NCBI GenBank assembly: GCA_015680685.1
Contig: MNCI01018957.1
Location: 249,924 to 313,923 of the forward strand
Direction: 5' to 3'
From: Gnetum montanum
Lineage: Eukaryota; Streptophyta; Gnetopsida; Gnetales; Gnetaceae
Length of the DNA stretch: 64,000 bases
Part shown: piece after piece, positions 23,630 to 34,863 of the stretch
Layout: each line of letters starts with the position of its first letter
Numbering within the stretch: the first letter of the stretch is position 1
Made by a program: the position numbers and the translations under genes
Notes under the pieces: generated by a model
Seen by the model: the letters and a program-made list of their open reading frames with translations, nothing else
What the model was told of the DNA's origin: nothing
Databases searched by the model: none

Positions 23630-24565
23630 TGATGAGTTGCATTAAGTTGGCTGTGTCAACGCAGCCTCATCTACGTGGCCTCATCAACTAGGACTCATCG
23701 ACAAGGCCTAGTCGATGGATCTTATCATGTATCAACGAGGCCCTATTAATGCAGTGTCAAAAATCAGCTATAAATATGCACTTGTAGCCGCATTTATGGC
23801 AAGTAGAGATTGTAGTTGCAACGGAGCTCTTGCATTTTTTCCATTTGAAAGTTAGAATATTTTCTCCAGTGCTCATAGCAGAAGTCATTGAGTATACGAA
23901 TCTTTATTTGAGCATTGTTGTACCTGAGCACGACAGTGTGTGCAGCAATAAAGATGAGCTTTCTGAAAGACCTTACAGCACTTTAGATAGATTAACTATT
24001 TTATTCATGCATTTAATGTTTTGAATTATTTATTAAATATTTTCAATTAGTTATTAAATATTTTCCAGTTATTACATTAATGAGGCAATTAAATAAGATA
24101 AATTACACACATAAGCATGACAACTTTGAGCGTAACATGTATTCACTTAGTAATCCCGCAACGTTATTACTTGGTATGCCCAGTAGTGTAATGCTTGGTT
24201 GCCCAGTAGTGGATATGTGGGTTCAGGACGTGTACGGAAAGCGGGATCGAATACTTATGTTAGGATTAGTTAAATTATTAGTTAATTAATTAAATTAGAT
24301 TAGTTAATCAATTCCTCTTGTCTACATTTCCAGTACCCAACTATAAAAACACAAAATGATAAAAATCGGAATCCTCAATTACACTTAACCATACCAACAT
24401 AGATCACAAGTGTAATTGGGAGGACAATGATTAACCTTAAGGTTAGATTCACTTCTTAAAAGGCTAATGCACCAAAAACAATAAAGTCCGCAGAATTCGA
24501 CTGGATCGCATGTAAACGCTTTGTGATTCATATGGTTGAGCATAGGAGTACCTCGCCGCTCATCA
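23630..24565 (+). repeat. 3' LTR of element 2
   Basis: TGATGAGTTGCATTAAGTTGG ... CGCCGCTCATCA lies right after the PPT GTTGTGGGGGTA. U3 repeats (CTCATCTACGTGG, CTCATCGACAAGG, GTATCAACGAGG) precede GCTATAAATATGC (about 23768). It matches 11601-12496 throughout. Confidence 0.95.
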
Positions 24566-25324
24566 AATATGATGAATTTCCTATAGAAGTTTTAGATTTT
24601 GATTTTGAGAAAATGTTTGATAGTGTTAAAATTAAAAAACACTTTTAAAAAATTAACTATCATACTATGTCATTAAAATGTTTAACTAAGCTCTTGTCAT
24701 CATTAAGTAGCATACAATGTATGAAATGTTAGAAAGTTAATAAGTGATCTGGGTTGTTAAATATAGCTCCACATTTTATGTTCAAAAATTAACATGTTAT
24801 ATATGTTACTATGCAAATATCTTTCCATTATTATGGTAGAAAGCTTGCATGTATTATTAAAATTTTGCTTATATTATTCCTAATTTATATAACATATTAT
24901 TTTTAAATGGTTTCTTGTACGTAACCTTTCACCTTGTGGTTTTCGTCACGTTGCAAGTGAAAATGCTACCCGGTTACCGTTTTTGGTAACTATGATTAAT
25001 ACTTAAAAATAAAAATAAAAAATTCCTTTGATTTTTTAAAAAATATTTGAACGTCATTTATGAAATTGAAGTGAAACCGAAATTTTGTTAAGGGCATAGA
25101 GCATAAGAACTTAAAAAAACGTTGGAACTTTTCGCACGGACTTCTATCAAAAACTTTGAAATTTTCAGATTCAAAAATAAAATCGTAACACTAAGGCAAA
25201 TACACTTTGTAATGTAAAGTAAAGCAATAAAATTGCTTGTAGTATTTTCTTATGACCTTCTTACCCAAAAGCGAGGACATTGATAATTTGCCCATAAAAG
25301 TGAATAGCCTCTTTAATGCTCAGT
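24566..25324. other. intergenic A/T-rich sequence
   Basis: It lies between the 3' LTR of element 2 and the 3' end of the NLR gene. No coding frame, RNA gene or repeat was recognised. Confidence 0.5.
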
Positions 25325-25330
25325 TTTATT
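25325..25330 (-). terminator. AATAAA polyadenylation signal of the NLR gene
   Basis: The plus-strand TTTATT at 25325-25330 reads AATAAA on the gene strand, about a dozen bases after the stop codon (25342-25344). It is unusually close to the stop, so another downstream signal may be used. Confidence 0.4.
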
Positions 25331-25341
25331 AAAAAATATAT

Positions 25342-28300
25342 TTACCGGTATATGCATTTTACATTTAAATCAGCATTTTCCAGCTCTTGCCATCTTTGAA
25401 TAAGGCGTGGACATCCCTTGATGTGAAGGAATTGGAGTGACTTCATGTTTGTAAACACGTCCATCCAGTTTGCCTCCAGCGCAGAGCAATAATCCAGATC
25501 TAATACTTTTAGAGATGGGAGAGAGTGAAATGTTGCACCTAGGCTACTGAGATTTCTGCAGCTCCTCAAGGACAGAAACGTAAGGGACACCAATCTCCCA
25601 ATGTTTACTGGAAGCTCTTCCAGACTCTCACACCCGGAAAGATTCAGTGCCTGTAACAACAAAAGGTTCTCCATACCCAAAGGCAGTCGTACAACTTCTC
25701 TGCACCCTCGGACTGTTAAGCTTTTCAATAAAACACAGCCACCAATACTCTCCGGAACTTCTCTTAATGCAATGTTACGGATCCATATACACTGGAGACG
25801 CGGCAGGGTATGGAGTTCATCAGGCAGCTGCACCAATTGCTCAGCGTTCCACAAGGATAACTTTACCAAGGACTCCATATGTGATATGAGTCCTGCTGGT
25901 ATTTCTCTCAAATATTTTCCTGTTAAGCCTAAGTACTCTACATTTAACATCTGGGATACAGGCTCAACAATAACCAGCTTTTCGCTATCAGTTATTATGG
26001 ACTCGTGCTCGAAGCGGAGGCTTAACACCTTCAAGTTGGATGGCAACTATGTATGCGCAGCAAGTTAACAGCAGCAGCGTCAGTTAACATAATATTTTAA
26101 TTTTATACATGCTTAAATATTTCCAGAAACTTTGCTACGTAAATATTTCAAAGTTTTACCTGGTGTAAAAGCACGGTGCTAGTGGGTGCGTACATCAGAG
26201 TCCTCAGCTCTGGGCATTGCTTCCCATAAACAAGCGGCGGCTGCGATTTTGATGTCCCTGAATCCCAACAAAGAAGGTTGGGAAAAGCTTCCTTGCATTC
26301 ACCTTCAATTTCAATGACATCATAATCCGTAGACAGAATTCGGAGGGAGGCGGACATGTCGTCGAGCATGTGAGATGGCAGGATCAGCTTTTCTCCGTCT
26401 TCCACCTCCTCTTGCAAATAAATGCCTTTGATGTTGCGCAAATTCTGCAGAAGCAGCTTCAATTATGGTTATGGCTGTTACGCCACGAATACAAATCAAT
26501 ATTAAATAAACCAGAAAGCAAATTGATTGAAATTACATGAGGATCAGTCGACTCGAGCATAGATCGGAATTGCAAGACAGTGGTGATCCTGCTGGATTGC
26601 CCAATTCTTCGGCCCATTTCTAACACCAAGTCATGGACTTTTGCTTCTGCATTAAAATCGTTATCTATCATCACTCCCGTGGCGTACTCTCCAGGCACTT
26701 TCTTTATGAGGGCCCTGCTTTGCAACACCTCCATGGTGCAATTTCCAAATGTGTGCTCCAGAATACGCCAATCCCAAGGAGAAGTGGGGAAGCCCAAAGA
26801 GAAAGTGCATATGTCGAGAAACGCTTCTCGGCAGGATTGCTTCAGGGTATCAAACGCAAAAGAGAAGAATTCGATCCTCTGCCCACCAAAATGTTGCCTA
26901 TCATCGCACCTGCGCTCGTCCCGAATCGCCATAAGCGCGGCTGCAACGTTATTCTCGTATCTCAAGTATCTCCCCACCATCTCTATAAGCAAAGGCATGC
27001 CTCTGCAGATGCTGAGCAAATATTGCAAATCGTGCTGATTTATTTGCTCTAACATATCGCTACCCATTTGTTTCTTCAACAACGTCTCTGCATTTTTCTC
27101 CTCCAGTGACTCCACGCTGAAGAATTTCACGTCATTTCGATTTTTAACATCAACACTGTTGCGCACACTTGAGTCTCGAGCAGTTAGAAGCAGCCTCAGC
27201 TTTCTTGAGCGGTCCAGGTCAGACGGTAGCAGTTTGCCAAGTTCAATCCCGTCCAGGACGTTGTCGACATAAACAAAACATGGCTCCTTCTCAAAGTATT
27301 TAAGCAGAAGCTTTTGACCGTCTGAGCTTGTGGACGGCTCCTCCGTTACCTGGTTTTCTGAGATTGCAGCTAAAATTTCTCGCTGCACAGCCATGGTATT
27401 GGGTTTGCTTCCAGTGTTGTCGTAGAGGGCCGCCTTCGAAAATTTAAATCCTAATGCATCATCTACCCTTGCATAGACAGCGTCAGCAAGTGTAGTCTTC
27501 CCTATTCCTCCAAAGCCATGCAGGATAACAACCAGTACTTTCTTTGGACTTTCTAATTCTAGCATTTCTAGAATGTTTGTCAGCGTTTCTGATTGGATCA
27601 CTGAAAAATAAGGAGAATGCTTTTAGGCGAAACTACCTACTAATACTTATTGATTCAAAGACAATTTCTTCCCAAGAATGACATCCGTGTTTAATATTTA
27701 CGTAAAAATTAGAGTTTCCATAACTTGCCTGCATGGTGGGGGTAAAACTCCATTCTTGGCAACTGCGGGGCCTGATTGCTATCGTATACTCTGAGAATAA
27801 CCTCCAACATCAAGTGTCTGTGAGTCTTCTCAAGACGGCTTCGAACATCTTCCAACTGCCTCTTCTCTACATTTGCTCCAAATAATCTGCAAAAACCTTA
27901 AAAGGTTAAGACACTACAACATCCAACTGGTTCTTCACAATCTAAAATAGGAATTAAAAAATTGAAAAAAAAAACATAATGTCACTCACTTGTACCACCA
28001 GGAAGATTTGACTTGGCAGAGGCACACAGCCGCTCCTTCAATCACCAATTGGAGGGCCTCTTCCATTAAACTTGAAATATGTTGTTTCAGCCTACGTCTT
28101 TGCTTCAGAATCTGAAGGTATTCTGCCAATCGATACATCTCATCTAACACATGTACACATTCTTCTGCATTGTCTGCTGATACCATTTCAAATCTTTCAA
28201 GAACAAATGCAACAGCGAGCAAGCCCGCAGCAACCCAATGGGCCTTTCCAATCCCATTTAGCACTGTTTTCGCGACATCCATCACGGTAGCACTTTGTTC

Positions 28301-31300
28301 GTTCGATATCTGCGCTTAACTCAATTGTTAGCCGTTCAATTTTTTTTTCAAATTGCTTTTGATTTTAGGATAGAGAAGGGGTTGTTACTTTATGTGGGTT
28401 CTACTAAATAGGTGAAAAAAAATGTGATATATGATATGAGATCTCTGATTCCAAATTTAAAATTTTTAATAATTTTGATTTAAGAATTCAAGTGAAATGG
28501 CTACATAACATGATTATTTTATTTTTAAATATTTAGTATTTCATTCCAAATTCCTAAAAGGTAATTTGACTGACAGAGGTACCAATCATTGATTTTGCCA
28601 GTTCTTCAAACTGATCAAACTCTAATCCAAACTCAAATGAAGGATTATCTTAAGAAAATGATCAATGTACCATCTATAACTTTACTGTTTTTAAAGCTTT
28701 TTATTTTTAAATCAGTTGCAATTAATTTGTAGTTTTAGGAAAATATTATTAACTAAAAAAATCAATAAAAAAAGTTTTGAAACAGCAAAAAAATAGTAAG
28801 ATAAAGGATATTTTAAACATAATTGAACTTGCAACTTCTTACATAGCAATTATCTTGTAAGTAAACTTACAATGTTGTAGAAAATTAAAGCTAATAGAAG
28901 GACTTATAGAAAATCTAAGTTAGTAGGCAACAAGGAATTATAGACAAAACTTTCAGTAGGAGGAATTCTAAAAATGGTGTAGTTTAATAGATACAAAAGG
29001 GTATCAATGAATATAAGTAAAAATTTAATTTTAGTAATAACATTTAAAAATTATTAATACACGTTTAAACAAGAAAAAATAATTAAACTAAGTAATAACA
29101 TTTAAATATTATTAATAATTTTTAAAAAATGATTAATCAAAGTAAGGTTTTGAAAAAGATTTCTAATTTTCTTAATGTTTGTTAAAAAAATAATTAAATG
29201 TCTAAAATTCAATCATTTTGTATCTTTTATGTAAGTCTATAAGCTCCTATTTTTAAACAAAGCTTGAGTGTAAAGGTGTTAAAAAGAAAGTATATATCAT
29301 AAATTCATAATATAATCAACAATTGGGATGCATATGCAAGTGTTTAAGAAACACAAATATGGTTCTCACAACTTTCTTAGTGATCAGCAAGAACATCTTG
29401 TAAGAATAATATGGAAAAATATATAACAAATATTAATTATTAATTACAGGAAACTATAAATTTACTGGTATTACAGAGTTTTCCATTTTACCGTAAAAAT
29501 TAAATAAAAAAGTGCATCAACCCATTAAATGCGCACCCTATTATATCATTGCCCTTCAAAACATATCTCATTACTCTAATCTCTCTTGGATTATTAAAAA
29601 GTAAAATTAAAGCAAAATCATAAGATGGGCCGGAAGGATAAAACCCAAAGCAGTGACCCTACAAGGCCCAACAAAGGAACTGTATATCAAGGCTCCACAA
29701 AGGAGTTGTATGTAAGCTTTTAGAGGGAATAGCTATTAGAATATAGTAACAATATTAGATAAATTTGAACTTTACAGAAGAGAAGATACTCACAAGACTG
29801 TTTGCAGCGTTGACAGATTCAGATTCAGAAAACATATCCTTGAGTTTTACAAGATCCGTTGTATTCACAAATTTCCACTCTTTCCGCTGAGGTTTAGAAT
29901 CCTTATTCAAAGACGAAGAGTGTGATTCCTGTTACCAAATCACGCATTGTGCAAACTTTGTTATTTGTAAATATTATTGGCTCAAAAATAACATAACAAT
30001 AAGGGCAAACAACTTGCAGAATAGAGTGAAATAGAAACAAGGGAGATAAATAGGAAAGCAACTTTTATAACATCTTCAACACTACAGAGATACCCAAAGA
30101 TGTTTACAAAGATCACAAGTTGGTTGCTTCCATAGCAACTTTTACACAAGACAACACATACTCTCTCAACTCACTAACCATAACCAACCCAAGATGGATT
30201 TAAATAGACAAGAGTTAAAAGAATGGAAACAACCAATAATTAACTCAAATAGATCTTCACTTTTCTTTTATAAAAAGTTTTAAAAATCTTAACTCTTCTT
30301 TAGAAAATTCTAAAACTAACAAAAGGTAGAAGAGAAAAGTGAAGTTCAACACAAGTTAACTACAGATTTTGTCTTCATATTTCTAACAATTCTCACTTGA
30401 AGAAAAATCACTCAGAAAAAACAAACAAAAAAAACTTCAACAATCAACTATGCTTTCCACAATATGCAAAAAAATCACAGGTGTGCACACAACCATTCAA
30501 AGAGCATCTCTGCATGAAGCATCCTGACCAGGCCTTCTTAAGCCAAAACAACATGAGATAGCATTATACCAGCATTACCAAATACTATCCCAAAAAACCA
30601 TTACACATGCTAACACAAAACTTGAACAAAACAAAAGAGATGTGCAGCTCATACTCTAACATAATAATAAGATGTCTCTTCAACAACAACAAATCCAAAA
30701 GACAAATCATCATATCTCAAACATAGCAATCCCTTTTCAATCTCATGATAGTGACAACATCATGGTCTCTTTTCTTTTTCATTTGTTTCATTCATCAATG
30801 AGAACAAAAACAAAACATCTTGGCTATCTTGTACACACAGCTCCCATTGAAACAAAAAATAATCTGCATTAAAACAGAAAGACAATCGACAAGTAATCCA
30901 AACCACCATATAAAAAAATTTATCTATAAAAAAAATAATTTGCACTAAAACGGAAAGACAATCTGCAAATAATCCAAACCACCCTATATAGCCTTTTGTG
31001 CTCCACCAATGACAAGCATTGAACAACTTAACCTCGTTCAGCCTTGCTCCAATACCACTTATTACCAAATTACGCATTGTGTAAACATTGTTATTCATAA
31101 ATATTACTAGCACAAAACTAACAACAAGGAAACAACTTGCAAATTAGAGTGACAGAGAAATAAGGGAGATAAACAACAAAGCAACTTTGCAACTTTTATA
31201 ACATTTTCAAAACTACAGAGATAACTAGAGATGTTTACAAAACCACAAGTTATTGCTTCTACACAACAACCCTTACACAAGAGACCACATACTCTCACGA

Positions 31301-31931
31301 CCATAACCAACCCAAGGTTAAAAAAATGGAAACAACCAATAATTAACTCATAAAGATCTTCACTTTTCTTTTACAAGAAGTTTTAAAAATCTTAACTTTT
31401 ATTTGAAAAATTCTAAAACTAACGAAGGGTAGAAGACGAAAATACAGTTCAACTAACTACAGATTTTGTCGTTCATATCTGTAACAATTCCTACACTCAT
31501 CCAAATGAAAGAAAAACAAAAATCTCCTCAACAAAACAATTATGCAAGGCATCGCCAGTCATAAAACAGCAGGAGAAGTAAAATCGTAAACAGACCTTGA
31601 CATAATCCAGAAGACTTCGATTGTAACTGATCAGGGCGCTTAAATCTCCGTCGACATCATGTTTTGAAATATCAAGGATGTCTTGAAATGCTTCATCGAC
31701 AACAGCAGATGCAGAAGTTGAAGCTTGCTCTGTACTTGTATCAATGACAGCAGGGGGCGTAGGAGCTGGCCCTACTTCTGCACTTGTTTCAGCGCACGCA
31801 CAAGCTTGCACTGCTTCAGAAGCAGAAATAGGAGGCCCTGCCATGGCAGGATCGGTTACGGGTTGCTGGGCTGCAACATCGTGACTGTTGAGACATCGGC
31901 AACAATCACAGATCGACCATGCATTACCCAT
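25342..31931 (-). CDS. NLR-type immune receptor gene, seven exons, apparently intact (1000 residues)
   Basis: The proposed exons on the minus strand are 31931-31596, 29928-29794, 28309-27990, 27886-27729, 27600-26537, 26444-26160 and 26046-25342. They total 3003 bp with all phases consistent and no internal stop. NLRs sense pathogen effectors and trigger defence. The N-terminus MGNAWSICDCCRC has Gly2 and clustered Cys, which suggests myristoylation and palmitoylation. Then come a Ser/Ala-rich linker and an all-helical region (about 167-300, with hydrophobic HWVAAGLLAVAFVLERF) that is neither TIR nor clearly RPW8. NB-ARC: P-loop GFGGIGKTTLA (345-355), kinase-2 FVYVDNV (425-431), RNBS-B LLLTARD (453-459), GMPLL (517-521), FLDICTFSLGF (577-587) and VHD for MHD (638-640). 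About nine LRRs fill 767-1000. Introns are GT-AG except the one after exon 4, which has a GC donor (CAG/GCAAGT). Exons 1-2 rest only on splice logic. If they are wrong, the start would be ATG 28282 (834 residues). Confidence 0.85.
29925..31491 (-). mobile_element. small non-autonomous LTR element (TRIM-like) inserted at an NLR splice acceptor
   Basis: The two LTRs are 29930-30388 and 31060-31486, similar over their whole length (for example TTACCAAAT-ACGCATTGTG and GGAAACAACCAATAATTAACTC). Termini are TGTTA/TAACA. A perfect duplication ATTCC occurs at 29925-29929 and 31487-31491. On the minus strand the 5' LTR is followed by TGGTATTGGAGCAAGGC (31057-31041), close to the initiator-Met tRNA PBS TGGTATCAGAGC. 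The roughly 670-bp interior has no gag or pol; it carries a partial tandem repeat (about 30857-30985). It lies in the same orientation as the NLR gene, in its first intron. Confidence 0.9.
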
Positions 31932-32400
31932 TAGGTTACAAAGCTTCGAACAAGGGCGAAGATGATATTATCAGAGAGGGAAAGAGGCAAGAGCAAGATC
32001 CAGAAGTGCCCTAGATGCAGAAATGGAACATTAATGTTCCAATACATGAACACCCTGACTGAGAATCCAAGGACAGACAGAAGCGTCAGTCAAGGAAGCT
32101 GCTGGAAAGTTCAGAACAACTTGCAGAGCAATACTTCAAAAGTTTATTCCTTTTAAATTGCAAGTGGGAAAACTTTATCGGAAGAAATCCCTTATCCCTC
32201 GGGCTTCGAAAAAAAAAGATTCCATACGAACCCATTAATTTTTCTTTAATCGCAAAAGATAAAGCAGCAATAATGAAATAGGCATTATTATCCCTCCGCC
32301 TTTGAAAAAGAAGATTCCATCCAGACCCATTAATTTTGTTTTAATTGCAAAAGACAAAGTAGCGATAAGGAAATAGGCATTGCTTAATACGAACTTTTGA
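31932..32400 (-). promoter_or_regulatory. NLR 5' flank with a tandem duplication
   Basis: This is the upstream region of the NLR start codon. Two adjacent units, 32192-32285 and 32288-32380, share TTATCCCTC, AAGATTCCAT, CCCATTAATTTT and AATAGGCAT. No clear TATA box was identified. The transcription start is unknown. Confidence 0.5.
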
Positions 32401-32591
32401 TTTGGCTTTCACCATGGCTTCTAGAGGTTTTGGTAAGCTTCTAGATAAATGCCTTGTCTTATACATTTCCAACAGTCTTGAGACCACAACACATTGTCTT
32501 AAATACAAGATGGTAGGTTGCCGAGAAAGCAGTTTATTTTGCGTGGGATCATCTATGACGTGATTTCAACTTCTGCCATCCAGATTTTCGC

Positions 32592-32765
32592 ATGGCGCCG
32601 CTGGTTGTTGTTCAAGGCAAAGGCCATCGCGATGGAGATTTTCTTAAGCTGGCGCTGCTATTGCTTAACGCAGAGGCATCTGCTAAAGCCTACGTGACTT
32701 GGAGCACATTGTTGCACTTTTACCTACAGATTTTTAATGGACTTCTAATTTTCTACTTTGATTAG
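32592..32765 (+). CDS. small ORF of unknown status (57 residues)
   Basis: ATG 32592 to TAG 32763. The first two thirds (MAPLVVVQGKGHRDGDFLKL and onward) are notably more G/C-rich than the surroundings and look like real coding sequence. The end (FYLQIFNGLLIFYFD) looks like read-through into an A/T-rich intron. It could be the first exon of a gene or part of a decayed one; I recognise no family. It lies divergently upstream of the NLR gene. Confidence 0.2.
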   Translation: MAPLVVVQGKGHRDGDFLKLALLLLNAEASAKAYVTWSTLLHFYLQIFNGLLIFYFD

Positions 32766-32918
32766 TTTGGGGAATAATGAGGAAACTTTACGGATTTTTA
32801 ATTCCTTGATTAATTTTTGGATTATTGATGGAATGCCTAAATCATACTGATTTGATGGGACTTAATTAAAACAGGAACAAAGTTAGTTAATTAATAAATT
32901 AAGGTCATGTTCATGTTT

Positions 32919-33040
32919 AAAATGTGCCTTAGGTGTGCCATTGTCTTAAATAGGATTGGAAAACCATTAATTTTAATCTAAAATGTGCCTTAGGTGTACA
33001 ATTGTCTTAAATAGGATTGTAAAACCATTAATTTTAAAGA
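32919..33040. repeat. 61-bp tandem duplication
   Basis: Units 32919-32979 and 32980-33040 are nearly identical (AAAATGTGCCTTAGGTGT ... CCATTAATTTTAA). There are few differences between the copies, so the duplication is fairly recent. No function is visible. Confidence 0.9.
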
Positions 33041-33149
33041 ATGTTAAAATATGCTCTAATTTAAACATGGTTTCCTTGCTAACTACAAAAAGACATGATT
33101 GAGGAAGGTGCACCAAGCTTTTTGATGGAACAAAGATTACTAAGATGAT

Positions 33150-34270
33150 ACTTAATGTTGTATGTATTCTAAGTATTCTATCAACTTATGGGTAGTTTGT
33201 CAACATAGGTATCTATGTAGTTGTGTAAATAAGAAGTGTTCCTTCAAGTCTAATATTTTCTTGAACACGCCTCTAATTAATATGTATTCTAAATGTGGTT
33301 ATTCCTCTAGTTTTTTAAAGCTTGGATTCCTTGAATGCTTTTATTTCTAAGTACTATCATGAAGCATTTTTATTATTTGAAGTCATAAAAAGTTGGCTTA
33401 AAGTCAAACTTGGTCACTGCAACTAGCTTGCTATTTACTTACCTTGTTGTAATTAAGAATGGTATGGTATCATATGTCCTTTTGCAAAATTATCTTGTAG
33501 TTATGTAAGCTATATTTGGAGACTTGACATGTATGTGTAGTATTAGTAAGAGAGATTTGGTAATGATGAAAATGAACACTCAATTAGGACACTAGATCTT
33601 TTTCATAAAATGATAAGTGTGAATGTATATCTAGATCAAGCAACCATGTTGAATGTCCTTGCAAAATATGCCCATTCTTTAAAATCAAATGAATGTGAAT
33701 TTTTACATGATTTCAATACTAGAAACAACAACACTCTTATATATGTATGTGAATCATAAAAGAATAGAAAAGGCACTCAATTTATTCTCTAAAATGACTA
33801 ATAAACTTTAGTTTCTTGGAATGTTATAATTTTTAGGTATGTTTGAAGTGACCTTGTATTGGAGGCTTTTGTTATTTCTCAATGCATGTAGTTAAAACAT
33901 TTTTCACTAGAATATATTAGTATGGCAAGCCTTACTTCTACTTGTTCTTTGATGGGATTTCTTCAACAAGATAAGTCAATCCATGGTATACATTGAGAAG
34001 AGATTATGTATTGCATGTTCCTTTTATAAATTCTCTTATACCCATTTACTCAAAATGTGGACAAATGAAAAGTGTGTTACCACATTTTGAAAGAATTACA
34101 AAAATGTTGTAACATGGAGCACGATATAGTGTACATGGGGATGGAGAGTGATTTTAAATATTTTTCCAAAGTGCATTAGGAAGATGTGAAACCAAACAAA
34201 GTTACATTCTTAAGTTTACCATTGCCTTGTAATCATGCAGGGCTAGTGGAGAAAGGTAAATAATATTTGA
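33150..34270 (+). pseudogene. pentatricopeptide-repeat (PPR) protein pseudogene
   Basis: Several short frames recover the PLS-class PPR pattern: CVNKKCSFKSNIFLNTPLI then NMYSKCG (about 33220-33300), YHEAFLLFEVI (about 33355-33390), ATMLNVLAKYAHSLKSNE (about 33640-33690), PIYSKCGQMKS (about 34040-34072), NVVTWST (about 34090) and VKPNKVTFLSL ... CNHAGLVEKGK (about 34187-34260). PPR proteins bind organellar RNA. Frameshifts and stops break it into pieces, and no DYW or E domain end was recovered. Confidence 0.75.
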
Positions 34271-34274
34271 ATTC

Positions 34275-34863
34275 AAAGTGATAGTCAGATTTGTCTTAGT
34301 TCTTTCTTTAATTTTCTTGATAACTAAAATTCCACAAATGAACTGATTTCAATTAAATTTCTACAAATAAACTAATTTCATTGGTAATAGAGACACTATA
34401 AAAGCAACTAAAGAAGAACGTTTGGGTGTTGTGATGTAGTTGCTATGGGTTTTCATTTTCTAACTTTACTGTTATTTAAAATCACTTTCCATTATTAGTT
34501 ATGAGCTGTGGTACAAGTACTTGTACTTGTTTTGGTAATTGCATATTTGCAACTTAAAAGGAGTAACCCTATAACCTCTAGGTATCTCTACTATAGTTAC
34601 CTAATGGTAAGGCACGAAAGCTTCTCTAGTTACCCTGATCACCCTAGTTATCCCATTTGAACATTTCTTGTTCATTATTTTTATGCCTTAACTTGCCTTA
34701 ATTCCCCTCATTGTAAATTCTTGAAAAAAACCTTAAACTCCCTTTGTTGACTCTAAGAAATTCTCTCAAAAAATATCAAACAATGATATAACATTTAACC
34801 CACGAAGAGATGAAACCAAACTTACTACGAAGCTACTATATTAAACCTTTTACTTTTGAGGAT
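34275..34863. other. A/T-rich sequence without recognised gene
   Basis: This is a non-coding stretch between the PPR relic and the Copia-like LTR. No motif stood out. Confidence 0.4.

Larger units (their letters stand above)
11601..24565 (+). mobile_element. Element 2: near full-length Athila-like Ty3/gypsy retrotransposon
   Basis: It is bounded by LTRs 11601-12496 and 23630-24565. Internal order: PBS (12498-12515), gag (12651-15700, split by a solo LTR), protease-RT-RNase H-integrase (15840-19500), purine tract, spacer with U3-like module, ORF3 (about 21520-23387), PPT (GTTGTGGGGGTA) and 3' LTR. Athila affinity comes from the RT active-site context VFMNEFSTYG (from an F-M-D-D form), the tRNA-Asp-like PBS and an extra ORF after pol. 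The five bases flanking the element (GAGAT left, AATAT right) do not match convincingly, so the insertion is old or rearranged. Stops are scattered through all ORFs. Confidence 0.9.

Noticed and set aside
11596-24570. Target-site duplication of element 2
   Set aside because: GAGAT and AATAT share only three of five bases, too weak to claim.
25601-27052. Plus-strand open frames of up to 155 residues
   Set aside because: They are antisense to the LRR and NB-ARC exons of the NLR gene, and their translations show no domain.
30760-31310. Minus-strand open frames of 117 and 67 residues in the NLR intron
   Set aside because: They lie within the small LTR element (interior and LTR), with no gag, pol or other domain text.
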